Assembly: GCA_035561515.1 (NCBI GenBank)
Contig: DATMXP010000039.1
Span: forward strand, 1-64,000
Direction of reading: 5' to 3'
Length of the DNA stretch: 64,000 nucleotides
Origin: Terriglobales bacterium
Lineage (GTDB): Bacteria > Acidobacteriota > Terriglobia > Terriglobales > Acidobacteriaceae
Below are positions 1 to 7,610 of the stretch, in pieces. Below the pieces are notes generated by a model. The model ran no database searches, was not told the DNA's origin, and was given only the letters and a program-made list of their open reading frames with translations. The position numbers were made by a program, and so were the translations under genes. Position 1 is the stretch's first letter. The number at the start of each line of letters is the position of its first letter.

Positions 1-30
1 CTCCTCCCTGAAGAGTCGGTGGTAGCTATA

Positions 31-82
31 GGGATTCTTCCCCTTCCGCTTCACTTCGTTTCAGCGTCAGGGTCAGAATGAC
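31..82. repeat. Possible dispersed extragenic element
   Basis: This is a purine/pyrimidine-biased block. On the minus strand it reads as a run of GAAG/GGAAG steps following a CTGACCCTGACGCTGAAACG stretch. It resembles the short non-coding elements that recur between genes in acidobacterial genomes. That resemblance is from memory; only one copy is in the window, so the repeat status is inferred. Confidence 0.3.
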
Positions 83-259
83 AAAAAAGAAAAAACAAAC
101 GGTGGTGAAACGGGAAATTCGTCTTCACCACCTACATTTTCAGGATAGCAAGTTGGGTGGGGGCAACATGCCACGGTTTTGAAATTTATTTTGCGAGTGT
201 TTTCAAGATGTTGCGGGGAAAAGGGCGTCGTGACCCCCTTGACAAGTTCCGGAGGGAGC

Positions 260-295
260 AATTGGTAATTGGGTAATTTGTAATTGGGTAATTTG
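260..295. repeat. 15-bp tandem repeat
   Basis: The unit TAATTGGGTAATTTG occurs twice without mismatch (266-280 and 281-295), preceded by a partial AATTGG copy at 260-265. It lies outside any supported gene. Confidence 0.85.
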
Positions 296-405
296 AAAGA
301 ACTAGCTGTGAACGGTGGTGGTAGTCCGGCCCTTTCGGCATAAACGCCGAAAGGACCGGCCACCCAGGTCAGTCTAACGCGAAGGTTCGGCCATCCACCT
401 TCACC

Positions 406-711
406 TTAGGGCGACTGCCAATGGAATTTGTCCATAACCCGACCACTAGAATCCAAGGACACCGTCCACCAGCTCACAATTTCAAACGGCGGGTAGTAAA
501 CGTAATCCTTTGCACAGTTCGGGTCTTTGGCTAGACCCTCACACGGCTTTATCTTCCCAGGAGTACCAAGAATAGCGATCACTTCAGGTGCGGTCATCCC
601 GACCCGAACCCTGTCGATTCCGGAAGTAATCCGCCGATGCTTCAGGTAGAGTCCGCCCACCCAAAGGAGCGCGACGACCACTGCCGCGATGGCTAACTTT
701 CTGAGCATCAC
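406..711 (-). CDS. Small membrane-anchored protein, BamE/SmpA-like
   Basis: A 101-aa protein with one N-terminal hydrophobic segment (about residues 6-24, AIAAVVVALLWVGGLYL) and a short soluble domain. The stretch SGIDRVRVGMTAPEVIAILGTPG has the pattern of the BamE/SmpA/OmlA fold, where a V-x-x-G-M-T turn is followed by a helix ending in LG-x-P; family membership is inferred from that. There is no lipobox cysteine, so it is probably membrane-anchored or secreted rather than a lipoprotein. It begins GTG-ATG, so the true start may be the ATG at 708. A repeat-containing 143-nt gap separates it from the gene upstream. Function unknown; an envelope role is a guess. Confidence 0.6.
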   Translation of the reverse strand: MMLRKLAIAAVVVALLWVGGLYLKHRRITSGIDRVRVGMTAPEVIAILGTPGKIKPCEGLAKDPNCAKDYVYYPPFEIVSWWTVSLDSSGRVMDKFHWQSP

Positions 712-790
712 ACCAGCAGTTTACCTCTGCCTGATGAAAACAAGCAGCTTTGTAGAATTGTTCCAAGATCAAAAAAAGCGGACGCGAAGG

Positions 791-830
791 TGGGCACGGA
801 AGCGATATAGCTGGTGCGGTACGTGGGCCA
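791..830. repeat. Copy A of a 41-bp direct repeat
   Basis: A GTGGG-CACGGAAGC block followed by ATAGCTGGTGCGGTACGTGG. It matches 2017-2057 with only a couple of differences. The two copies are in the same orientation about 1.2 kb apart and flank the 247-aa gene and the small frame upstream of it. Confidence 0.8.
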
Positions 831-854
831 ACGGTCTGGTGAACTGTTCTTAGC

Positions 855-1598
855 TCAGTTTACGTTTAGGCTTACGAGCAGTCCTCCAAACGGCTCGAAC
901 GTCGCGTAGCACTTCCCATTGTTGCCTTGAGTCTCTCCATCCAGCCTCCATTCGAAAAACGCTTGGTCATCGAAGTTCGTCATTTTGGCGACAAACGACG
1001 CCGTTTCTGGCTTCAAGCGGCAGTTTGAGTAGGAGGTTATAGCTTTGTACGGAATGTTCCGAAGGAGTTTCTGGAGAGCATCAGGCCCGTACTGAGGACC
1101 GAGGGTTCTTAGATACGTCAACGCGTCTTCGTTCGTCCAATGAATTTCGGAATTAAAGTGTGCTTTAGCCGCCCGCCATTGCCTATAGTGGCTGCCATCG
1201 GTTACTTGAAAATCCTTCACGTATATCCGGTTTGCCGATCGCGCTGTGTAGAATCGTGCGGCTAGCCAATTCGGACCGGATGCGAGTTGCTCACCGCAAC
1301 TGGGTAAAGTAGCTTTGGTTCTGTCTGTAGGGAAGCTAGTGCCCGACATGAGACAGTTCTGGATTGTCAGACGCATCTGAGATCCCCCAGTAGGGGGTCT
1401 TTTGCCGCTAAAAAATGAGGTTACTTGCACTTGTCCCGAACCGAGATTCTGGGTGGGGTAAACTGCGTACAGAAAACCAACCATTTCATCGAGCTGATCC
1501 AAGGAGTGAGCCGGCTCCTGTGCATGGGCGGCTAAGCATAGAAGCCCAGCAGCTAAGAGCGTCGAAACAACATTTCCTGATCGCCTAGTAAACATCAT
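855..1598 (-). CDS. Secreted protein of unknown function
   Basis: A 247-aa protein with a clear signal peptide (VVSTLLAAGLLCLAAHAQ, cleavage after about residue 26). The mature part has five or so cysteines (for example in IQNCLM, LPSCGEQ, YSNCRL and NGKCYA), suggesting an oxidised periplasmic or extracellular fold. I recognise no family. It starts ATG-ATG. Its start overlaps the end of a reading frame that comes in from upstream on the same strand (1585-1827), as in translationally coupled pairs. The near-identical 41-bp repeats on both sides make it look like a small accessory cassette. Confidence 0.65.
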   Translation of the reverse strand: MMFTRRSGNVVSTLLAAGLLCLAAHAQEPAHSLDQLDEMVGFLYAVYPTQNLGSGQVQVTSFFSGKRPPTGGSQMRLTIQNCLMSGTSFPTDRTKATLPSCGEQLASGPNWLAARFYTARSANRIYVKDFQVTDGSHYRQWRAAKAHFNSEIHWTNEDALTYLRTLGPQYGPDALQKLLRNIPYKAITSYSNCRLKPETASFVAKMTNFDDQAFFEWRLDGETQGNNGKCYATFEPFGGLLVSLNVN

Positions 1599-1827
1599 TC
1601 AGCCTCAACGATGGATTTCCGTACACCTTCCACTTTTGATTCTCATCTTTATTCGTCTCGTCGACTTCCTTGACACGGTTTCCGGCGATTAGCTTGTCGA
1701 GTATCGCTTCCCACCGGCTAGCAGAGCCTCCCAATGGAACCTCGCTTCCTGTTTCCCGAGACACTGCGCAAGGAGAAACAATTCGTATCGCTTTGGGCTC
1801 GGGAAGTTCGGCTGACGCGATAACAAC
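1585..1827 (-). pseudogene. Possible gene remnant overlapping the secreted-protein gene
   Basis: This minus-strand frame is open for 80 codons between a TAA (1828-1830) and a TAG (1585-1587). It reads like genuine protein: charged, helix-prone segments such as SRWEAILDKLIAGNRVKEVD followed by NKDENQKWKVYGNPSLRL. It ends inside the first codons of the downstream 247-aa gene, a coupled arrangement. There is no ATG; only a GTG at 1764 could start it, without a convincing ribosome site, and it would then be about 59 aa. It may be the 3' end of a gene whose 5' part decayed into the repeat-rich region. No family recognised. Confidence 0.35.
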
Positions 1828-1956
1828 TTAAGGTCAGGAAATGTTTGACCTAACTGGTAAAACCGCACGAGACCCCGAGTCATGGCAGAAGGGTAGTGAA
1901 CGCGTGCGTTTGTGTCGGTGACGCACAACCCTCCGGGGAAGGGAGTACGGTGATCT

Positions 1957-1984
1957 CCCACCCTTCGGCTTCGCTCAGGGCAGG
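1957..1984. repeat. ACPERSRR-type extragenic repeat
   Basis: CCCACCCTTCGGCTTCGCTC followed by AGGGCAGG is an imperfect palindrome. On the minus strand it spells ACPERSRR in translation, a string familiar from spurious proteins predicted over dispersed extragenic palindromes in many bacteria. Only one copy is in this window. Confidence 0.55.
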
Positions 1985-2016
1985 CCCTTAACGTCTCAAA
2001 AGACGAGACGTGAAAG

Positions 2017-2057
2017 TGGGGCACGGAAGCCGTATAGCTGGTGCGGTACGTGGGCCA
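2017..2057. repeat. Copy B of the 41-bp direct repeat
   Basis: This is the partner of 791-830, differing by an extra G and one or two substitutions in the middle (AAGCCGTATAG here, AAGCGATATAG there). Both copies lie in non-coding DNA. Confidence 0.8.
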
Positions 2058-2468
2058 CCAGCCCCCCTGAGGAGGAGTCAACGCTCGAAGACTCTTACTA
2101 GCGTGAACGTCGGTGGAATCCACATCTGCCAACTGCAGGCAGATATGGGGCACCAGGCACAAACTACTCACCCTTCCCAACAACGGGGAAGGATGGGGCA
2201 CCCTCAAGTGTGTGTCGATTGAAAGGGACCCGTGCGCCAGCCGCCCTGTGGACTAAAACCGATGTAAATCAGCAGTTTGACGCTCGGTTACGTGATACGC
2301 GTCACAGCAGCGTTACGTAGGTATGACCATTATACGGACGCCACCGATTCCCCTTGCTTGAGGCCCCAGACTAGCCGTAGTCGCCGGCCAACAGCGCCGC
2401 TGGTTAAAAGAGCGTGAAAAGTGCCGGAGTTAGCCAGGGCATTGTGCGGCATTCAGGAGGCATTCCCA

Positions 2469-5400
2469 ATGAAAATGAGGCTGTTCTTACTTGCGCTCGT
2501 GGTAGCGCTGTTGTTTGTGCTGCCTGGTGCGGCTCAGACAGTGACAGGAACGCTCAGTGGGCGCGTGGTGGATGCACAAGGCGCAGTCATTCCCAATACA
2601 GGCGTGTCGATGCGTGGAGAAGACACCGGCCTTGTACGAGAAACGAAAACGAATGCGGAAGGTTTTTATACCTTCAGCTTTGTTCCCCTTGGCAAGTACA
2701 GCATTACGGCCAAGGCCACTGGCTTTACAACCGTAAAGAAAACTGGGGTTCTGGTTACCCTCAACACGACAACGACTTCCGATTTCTCATTGAAACCTGC
2801 GACGGTGGCGGAGACGGTCGAGGTGACCGGCGAAGCCCCATTGATTGAAACCACCGGCAGCGATGTGAAAGACACGTTCGACACAAGGACGATACAAGAT
2901 CGTCCGCTGCCGAGCCGCAACATCATGACACTGGCGGAAACGGTTCCTGGGTTCCAGAACAACCCGGTTTCAGGCCAGAACAACCCGACGGCATCGTCCG
3001 GCAGCTCGGCTAACTTCAACGGCATTGGAACGCGCGGCACGACGTTCCAAGTCAATGGAGTGAACAATGACGATTCCTCGGAGAACCAGCACCGGCAGAA
3101 CGTGAATATCGATTCGATCGCCGAAGTGCAGGTGCTAACCAACAACTACTCTGCCGAATTCGGACGCGGATACGGCGCGGTGATGCTGGTGCAGACGAAA
3201 CAGGGCACCAACCTTTTCCACGGGACTGCATTCCTGTACGAGATCAACAGCCCGCTGGGATTTGCGAACAACTATTACGCGAACTTCAACAAGACACCGA
3301 TTGCGAGCTGGAGACGTCACGATTATGGCGGCACCATTGGCGGTCCGGTGCTGAGCAACAAGCTGTTCTTCTTCGGCAGCTATGAAGGTGTCCGCAACGG
3401 CGGCGGACGCCAGAGCACGTACTCGGTTCTGCTGCCAAGCGAACGAGCTCCGAATGCGCTGGTAACCAACCCTGACGATCGGGCTTTCATTCAGAGCATC
3501 ATTGACCGTTTCCCCAATGCAGCGCCGAACAGTCCGAATCTTTGTCCGGGATCTTCGACGGTGAAGGGCTCCATTGACGGTCTCAACTATACGAAGACGC
3601 CACCCTGCCGTGTTTATACGATGCCGATTAAATACAGCTATCCTTCGGAGGATTTGAGCGGGCGGGCGGACTGGAACATTAACGATCGGAACACGTTCTC
3701 GTCGCGTTACCAGTGGAGCCGACAGGAGACGAATCCGGGGACGGACTGGATCCTGGGGCAGGCTGTCGCGTATCACAACACGCAGCAGAACGTGGGTTTG
3801 ACGCTGACGCATACCTTCAGCAATTACCAGACGGGCGAGTTCCGTTTTGCAATAGGTAGACGCGCAACCCTGGCCAACATCATGGCCGGCAACGATACAC
3901 CGATCTTCCGGTTCGGCGGCACATACGGATCGATCATCGGCAACGCCGGCAACTTCCCGATCCTGCGGTATCAGACGGACTATCAGTACGTTTATAACCA
4001 CAGCTATGAAGTGAACACGAAGTTGCGTTTGCGCTTTGGTTCGGATGTTCGCATCTCGCAACTGAATGACTTCTCGGACAACTACACTCGCGGCTACTGG
4101 TCGATGGGTGGTCCTGGCTGGGTACAGACGGCAGCCGGCGACAACTTTGAATACCGCGACGGATACTACAACTTCCTGCGCGGCGTGATGGTTGGCGGGT
4201 CATTCACGAAAGGGTATGGACCGGCTCGGCTCGGCAACCGTTTGAAGGAGTTCAACTTCTATGCCCAGGCTGATTATCGTGTAATGCCCAGCCTGACCTT
4301 GAACCTCGGCGTCCGGAACGAGTACGTCCGAGCGCCACGTGAAGTAGATAACCTTGTCGATTATGGTTACGGGGACATCAACGGTTTCGAGCCGCGTATT
4401 GGTTTCGCCTACAGCCCGCAGTTTAAAGAGGGCGTGCTGGGGAGATTAACCGGCGGTCCGGACCAGACGGTTGTGCGCGGCGGCTTTGGATTGTTCCATG
4501 GCCGGTGGTTCCAGTCGGCGTTCTCGCAAGGTGGCGCGAGTATTCGTTTCAATCCACCGAACGGAGCGTACATGGGATTCACGATGACAAGCGGTACAAG
4601 CATCGCGGATCCGACTGGCGGATTTACATTCCAACCAGGCCCACCGACGGGACGCATCAGTCCGGTCGCGGTGGATCCGAACCTTACCCTACCGTACGCG
4701 GAGCAGTGGAACCTGATGGTGCAACGGCAATTACCCGCGCAGACTGGGCTTAGCATTGCCTATGTCGGGAACCGGGGCATTGGGTTGCCGTTCATGAACA
4801 TCTTGAACCGCGCACAGTTCCCGTTTGTGGCGCCACCAGTTAACCAATGGTCACCCACTGACCAGGCGAATGGCACTGCCGCGCGATGGGCGGGAGTAAG
4901 CTTCGATTGCATTGATCCGAACTTGTCGAGCACCACGCCGATCAGTCCGTCGCCGGGACATCAGTGCATTTCGCTGAGCCAGACGTATGCAAACTATCGC
5001 CGGCCTGACGCGCGTTACGGCGGTATCACGCAAATCAAAAACGGATCCTGGTCGTATTACCATGCACTACAGGTGTTGGTGACCAAGCGGCCAACGCATG
5101 GCATTAACTTCCAGGCTGCTTACACCTTCTCGAAGGCGCTGGATACCGGATCCGAATTCACATACATGGGCGTGGATTCCAATACGCCTTACCTGCAGAA
5201 CGATTCGGCGGCATCGATGAAGGGATATTCGGTGTTCGATACTCCGCATCGTTTCACGATTACGTACGGGTATGACTTCCCATTCTTCAAGACGCAACAG
5301 GGCGTGCTTGGGCGGATCCTTGGCGGTTGGACCTGGTCTGGCACAACTCTTCTTGCGTCGGGAACTCCGTTCACCATCACGGCCGGCAGTTATGACCTGA

Positions 5401-5873
5401 ATGCTGACGGTGTGGCGAACGACCGTCCGAACGTACTCGATGCTTCGGTGTATGGACGGTCGATCGACAACGGCCGTTACGTGCCGGGAACCAGAACCAC
5501 CTATTCGCAATCCCAGGTGCCGGCGGACGCGTTCTTCCCGAACTACACGATGACGGTTAACAGTTTCGGGGCAGCGTTCAACCCGGGAATCAACAACAAG
5601 AACAACGAATACCGCAACGGCTTCCGTGCGGCCGGTCGCAACAACTTCGATATGGCAATCACGAAGAACCTAAAGATTAGCGAGGGCCATTCGCTGGTGT
5701 TGCGCCTTGACGCTTACAACGTCTTTAATCACCCGCAGTTCGGTTATCCAACTCAGGCGGTGACATCGACGACCTTCGGGCAGATCAGTTCGCAATTTGA
5801 TTCCCGCGGGTTCTTCACCGACGGGTTTGGCGGTGCACGCTTCCTGCAAGCAGCGATTCGGTATCGCTTCTGA
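2469..5873 (+). CDS. TonB-dependent receptor, Oar-like, with carboxypeptidase-regulatory-like domain
   Basis: An outer-membrane receptor of 1134 aa, likely importing a large nutrient (oligosaccharide, peptide or chelate) with energy from TonB. I start it at the ATG at 2469, not the upstream GTG at 2421, because a perfect AGGAGG (2455-2460) sits 8 nt before it and the protein then opens with a clean signal peptide (MKMRLFLLALVVALLFVLPGAAQ). Next come a carboxypeptidase-regulatory-like beta-sandwich (about residues 25-105, GTLSGRVVDAQGAVIPN), a plug domain (about 120-240) and a long beta-barrel ending in aromatic AIRYRF, the usual C-terminal Phe. This architecture is greatly expanded in acidobacteria. 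The substrate cannot be read from the sequence. A strong terminator follows directly. Confidence 0.92.
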   Translation: MKMRLFLLALVVALLFVLPGAAQTVTGTLSGRVVDAQGAVIPNTGVSMRGEDTGLVRETKTNAEGFYTFSFVPLGKYSITAKATGFTTVKKTGVLVTLNTTTTSDFSLKPATVAETVEVTGEAPLIETTGSDVKDTFDTRTIQDRPLPSRNIMTLAETVPGFQNNPVSGQNNPTASSGSSANFNGIGTRGTTFQVNGVNNDDSSENQHRQNVNIDSIAEVQVLTNNYSAEFGRGYGAVMLVQTKQGTNLFHGTAFLYEINSPLGFANNYYANFNKTPIASWRRHDYGGTIGGPVLSNKLFFFGSYEGVRNGGGRQSTYSVLLPSERAPNALVTNPDDRAFIQSIIDRFPNAAPNSPNLCPGSSTVKGSIDGLNYTKTPPCRVYTMPIKYSYPSEDLSGRADWNINDRNTFSSRYQWSRQETNPGTDWILGQAVAYHNTQQNVGLTLTHTFSNYQTGEFRFAIGRRATLANIMAGNDTPIFRFGGTYGSIIGNAGNFPILRYQTDYQYVYNHSYEVNTKLRLRFGSDVRISQLNDFSDNYTRGYWSMGGPGWVQTAAGDNFEYRDGYYNFLRGVMVGGSFTKGYGPARLGNRLKEFNFYAQADYRVMPSLTLNLGVRNEYVRAPREVDNLVDYGYGDINGFEPRIGFAYSPQFKEGVLGRLTGGPDQTVVRGGFGLFHGRWFQSAFSQGGASIRFNPPNGAYMGFTMTSGTSIADPTGGFTFQPGPPTGRISPVAVDPNLTLPYAEQWNLMVQRQLPAQTGLSIAYVGNRGIGLPFMNILNRAQFPFVAPPVNQWSPTDQANGTAARWAGVSFDCIDPNLSSTTPISPSPGHQCISLSQTYANYRRPDARYGGITQIKNGSWSYYHALQVLVTKRPTHGINFQAAYTFSKALDTGSEFTYMGVDSNTPYLQNDSAASMKGYSVFDTPHRFTITYGYDFPFFKTQQGVLGRILGGWTWSGTTLLASGTPFTITAGSYDLNADGVANDRPNVLDASVYGRSIDNGRYVPGTRTTYSQSQVPADAFFPNYTMTVNSFGAAFNPGINNKNNEYRNGFRAAGRNNFDMAITKNLKISEGHSLVLRLDAYNVFNHPQFGYPTQAVTSTTFGQISSQFDSRGFFTDGFGGARFLQAAIRYRF

Positions 5874-5899
5874 GAATGCCTCCTCTGTTTGCAATTGGT

Positions 5900-5926
5900 C
5901 GGGCCTGCTTCGGCAGGCCCGCTTTT
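5900..5926 (+). terminator. Rho-independent terminator of the TonB receptor gene
   Basis: A 9-bp GC stem CGGGCCTGC/GCAGGCCCG closed by a TTCG tetraloop (5900-5921) and followed by CTTTT. It lies about 25 nt after the receptor stop, so the next gene is probably transcribed separately. Confidence 0.9.
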
Positions 5927-5966
5927 ACAGGTACGAACTTCCATATCAAGGAATAAGACACACTCT

Positions 5967-7559
5967 ATGAACTTCCGCAGAGGACGCTCTCTTATCATCG
6001 CAATTACGTGCTTCATCGTTGCCGTATGTGCTCCGTGCGCGGGGAAGGTCCCGGACTCGAAAGTGGACAAGCCTGAGTTTCGCGCGATCTGGGTTGACGG
6101 ATTTCACGCGGGAATTCGCACTCCGGAAGAAGCTGCCCAACTTGTGCTCGACGCGAAGAATGGGAACTTCAATGTGCTGATCGTGCAGGTTCGGCGGCGT
6201 GGTGATGCGTACTACATCAACTCGGTGGAGCCGCCGGTTGAAGATCCGCCGTACGACGGCAAGTTCGATGCGCTCGGTTCGATCATTGAGCTTGCTCATC
6301 AGCAGGGGATTGAGGTGCATGCGTGGATGAACGCGATGCCGGTCTGGAGGAATGCAGCTCCGCCAAAAAATGAGAGGCACGCATTTAACCTACACGGTCC
6401 TGGGGCAACCGAACGGAATATGTGGCTGACGCAATCTCCGGATGGGAAGGTGGTTTTCCCGGTGGGGTATTTCCTGGATCCGGGGAATCCGGATGCCGCA
6501 GACTACCTGGCTCGGCTGTATACAAATGTGGTCAGGAATTATCCGCGGCTGGACGGGATCCACTTTGATTACGTCCGCTATCCAGAAACAGACGAGAAGA
6601 CAAGTTCAGGGCGGGGATCACCGGTTGGCTACAACCCAGCGAGTATTCAGCGCTTCCAGTACGCGACGAAACGGACGGATATGCCACAACCTGACGACGA
6701 GCAATTTATTCAGTGGCGTCGACAGCAAGTTACGCAGTTGGTCCGGCGCGTTTACCTGGAGGCGAAGGAGATCAATCCGCGCATACGCGTGAGCGCTGCG
6801 GTGATTCCGTGGGGACCGCCTCCGAAGAACTACAAAGATTTCGCCAATGTGGCGCCGATGCAGCGCGTGTTTCAGGACTGGTCGGGGTGGCTGAAGGAAG
6901 GGATTCTCGATACTGCGATTCCGATGAATTACGCGCGCGAGCAGGATCCGGTAACACGCGGATACTACGACGGCTGGATTCAGTATGAGAAGAAGAACCG
7001 GTTCGGCCGCAGCGTGGTGGTGGGAGTCGGCGGATATTTGAATGCGCAAGAGGACGTGGTGCAGCAAATTGAACGGACTCGAAAAGCTGCGGGCAAAAAC
7101 ACAGTGGATGGGGTGTCCATCTTTTCGTACTTTAGTCCGATCAAACGTGAACCGGTGACGAACGCGGACGCGACGAGTGTGCCACCAGTCGTGGCGCAGC
7201 AGGTAAGCCTCGCTGTCTTCAGCAAGGGCATTGGCTCAGCGCCGGCAGTTTTCTCGACCGCAGTGGCGGTACCGCGTCCGCAGTGGCTGGAGTCTCCCGA
7301 AACTGGTTGGCTTGCCGGAACTGTGCGCAAGGCGGACGGAACTCCTGTGGATGGCGCCGAGATTGAATTGCGTCGCGCAGGCGGATTCCCGTTGTTTCGT
7401 CGAACGATGCGGGTACTCACGGACGGCAACGGGTTCTATGGCTTCTCCAAACTGAAGCCGGGCCGCTATCTTGTTCGTCTGGCGCGGAAGAATAGTGTGA
7501 AGGTGGAATCAACGATCGTGGCGGCCGAAGTAGCGAGAACTGACGTGGTTGATCGGTGA
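5967..7559 (+). CDS. GHL10/DUF187 glycosyl-hydrolase-like secreted protein
   Basis: A 530-aa secreted protein. From the ATG at 5967 it opens with a signal peptide (RRGRSLIIAITCFIVAVCAPC); an upstream in-frame start would lie inside the preceding terminator. Residues about 35-350 are a TIM-barrel-like GHL10 (YngK/DUF187) domain: FRAIWVDGFH near the start, then EVHAWMNAMPVW and the family signature LDGIHFDYVRYP. About residues 440-525 form a carboxypeptidase-regulatory-like/Cna-B sandwich (GWLAGTVRKADGTPVDGAEIEL). The family is thought to act on cell-wall or other glycans; the substrate here is unknown. An AAGGA lies 13 nt before the ATG, a rather long spacing. Confidence 0.85.
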   Translation: MNFRRGRSLIIAITCFIVAVCAPCAGKVPDSKVDKPEFRAIWVDGFHAGIRTPEEAAQLVLDAKNGNFNVLIVQVRRRGDAYYINSVEPPVEDPPYDGKFDALGSIIELAHQQGIEVHAWMNAMPVWRNAAPPKNERHAFNLHGPGATERNMWLTQSPDGKVVFPVGYFLDPGNPDAADYLARLYTNVVRNYPRLDGIHFDYVRYPETDEKTSSGRGSPVGYNPASIQRFQYATKRTDMPQPDDEQFIQWRRQQVTQLVRRVYLEAKEINPRIRVSAAVIPWGPPPKNYKDFANVAPMQRVFQDWSGWLKEGILDTAIPMNYAREQDPVTRGYYDGWIQYEKKNRFGRSVVVGVGGYLNAQEDVVQQIERTRKAAGKNTVDGVSIFSYFSPIKREPVTNADATSVPPVVAQQVSLAVFSKGIGSAPAVFSTAVAVPRPQWLESPETGWLAGTVRKADGTPVDGAEIELRRAGGFPLFRRTMRVLTDGNGFYGFSKLKPGRYLVRLARKNSVKVESTIVAAEVARTDVVDR

Positions 7560-7610
7560 AGAGCCGAGGGCTTTGGTTGCATTCGAGGTGACCGCAAGCC
7601 TTCTTCTGTT

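Larger units (their letters stand above)
1..405. other. Gene-poor stretch at the window start
   Basis: I see no convincing gene here. A 96-codon minus-strand frame (73-363) exists, but its protein is low in complexity: it repeats KLPNY because of an underlying 15-bp tandem DNA repeat, and it has no recognisable domain. The stretch holds a possible dispersed element (31-82) and the tandem repeat (260-295). The rest is AT-richer than the surrounding genes and looks non-coding. Confidence 0.55.
1828..2468. other. Repeat-rich non-coding stretch upstream of the TonB receptor
   Basis: The longest frame here (1689-2207, minus) runs straight through extragenic repeats, so I do not call it. The stretch contains the CCCTTCGG...CTCAGGG element (1957-1984), copy B of the 41-bp repeat (2017-2057), and a small hairpin CCTTCCC/GGGAAGG (2172-2178 with 2186-2192) followed by GGATGGGGCACCC. 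The last 200 nt should contain the receptor promoter; I see no consensus -35/-10 pair that I would defend. Confidence 0.5.

Noticed and set aside
73..363. A 96-codon minus-strand frame at the window start
   Set aside because: Low-complexity translation driven by a tandem DNA repeat, with no ribosome site or domain.
1689..2207. A 172-codon minus-strand frame
   Set aside because: It runs through the 41-bp repeat and the ACPERSRR palindrome, a standard source of false genes. The neighbouring frame at 1585-1827 looks more coding-like in the overlap.
2421..2468. An upstream GTG start for the TonB receptor
   Set aside because: It would put 16 residues before a complete signal peptide and ignore the perfect AGGAGG before the ATG at 2469.
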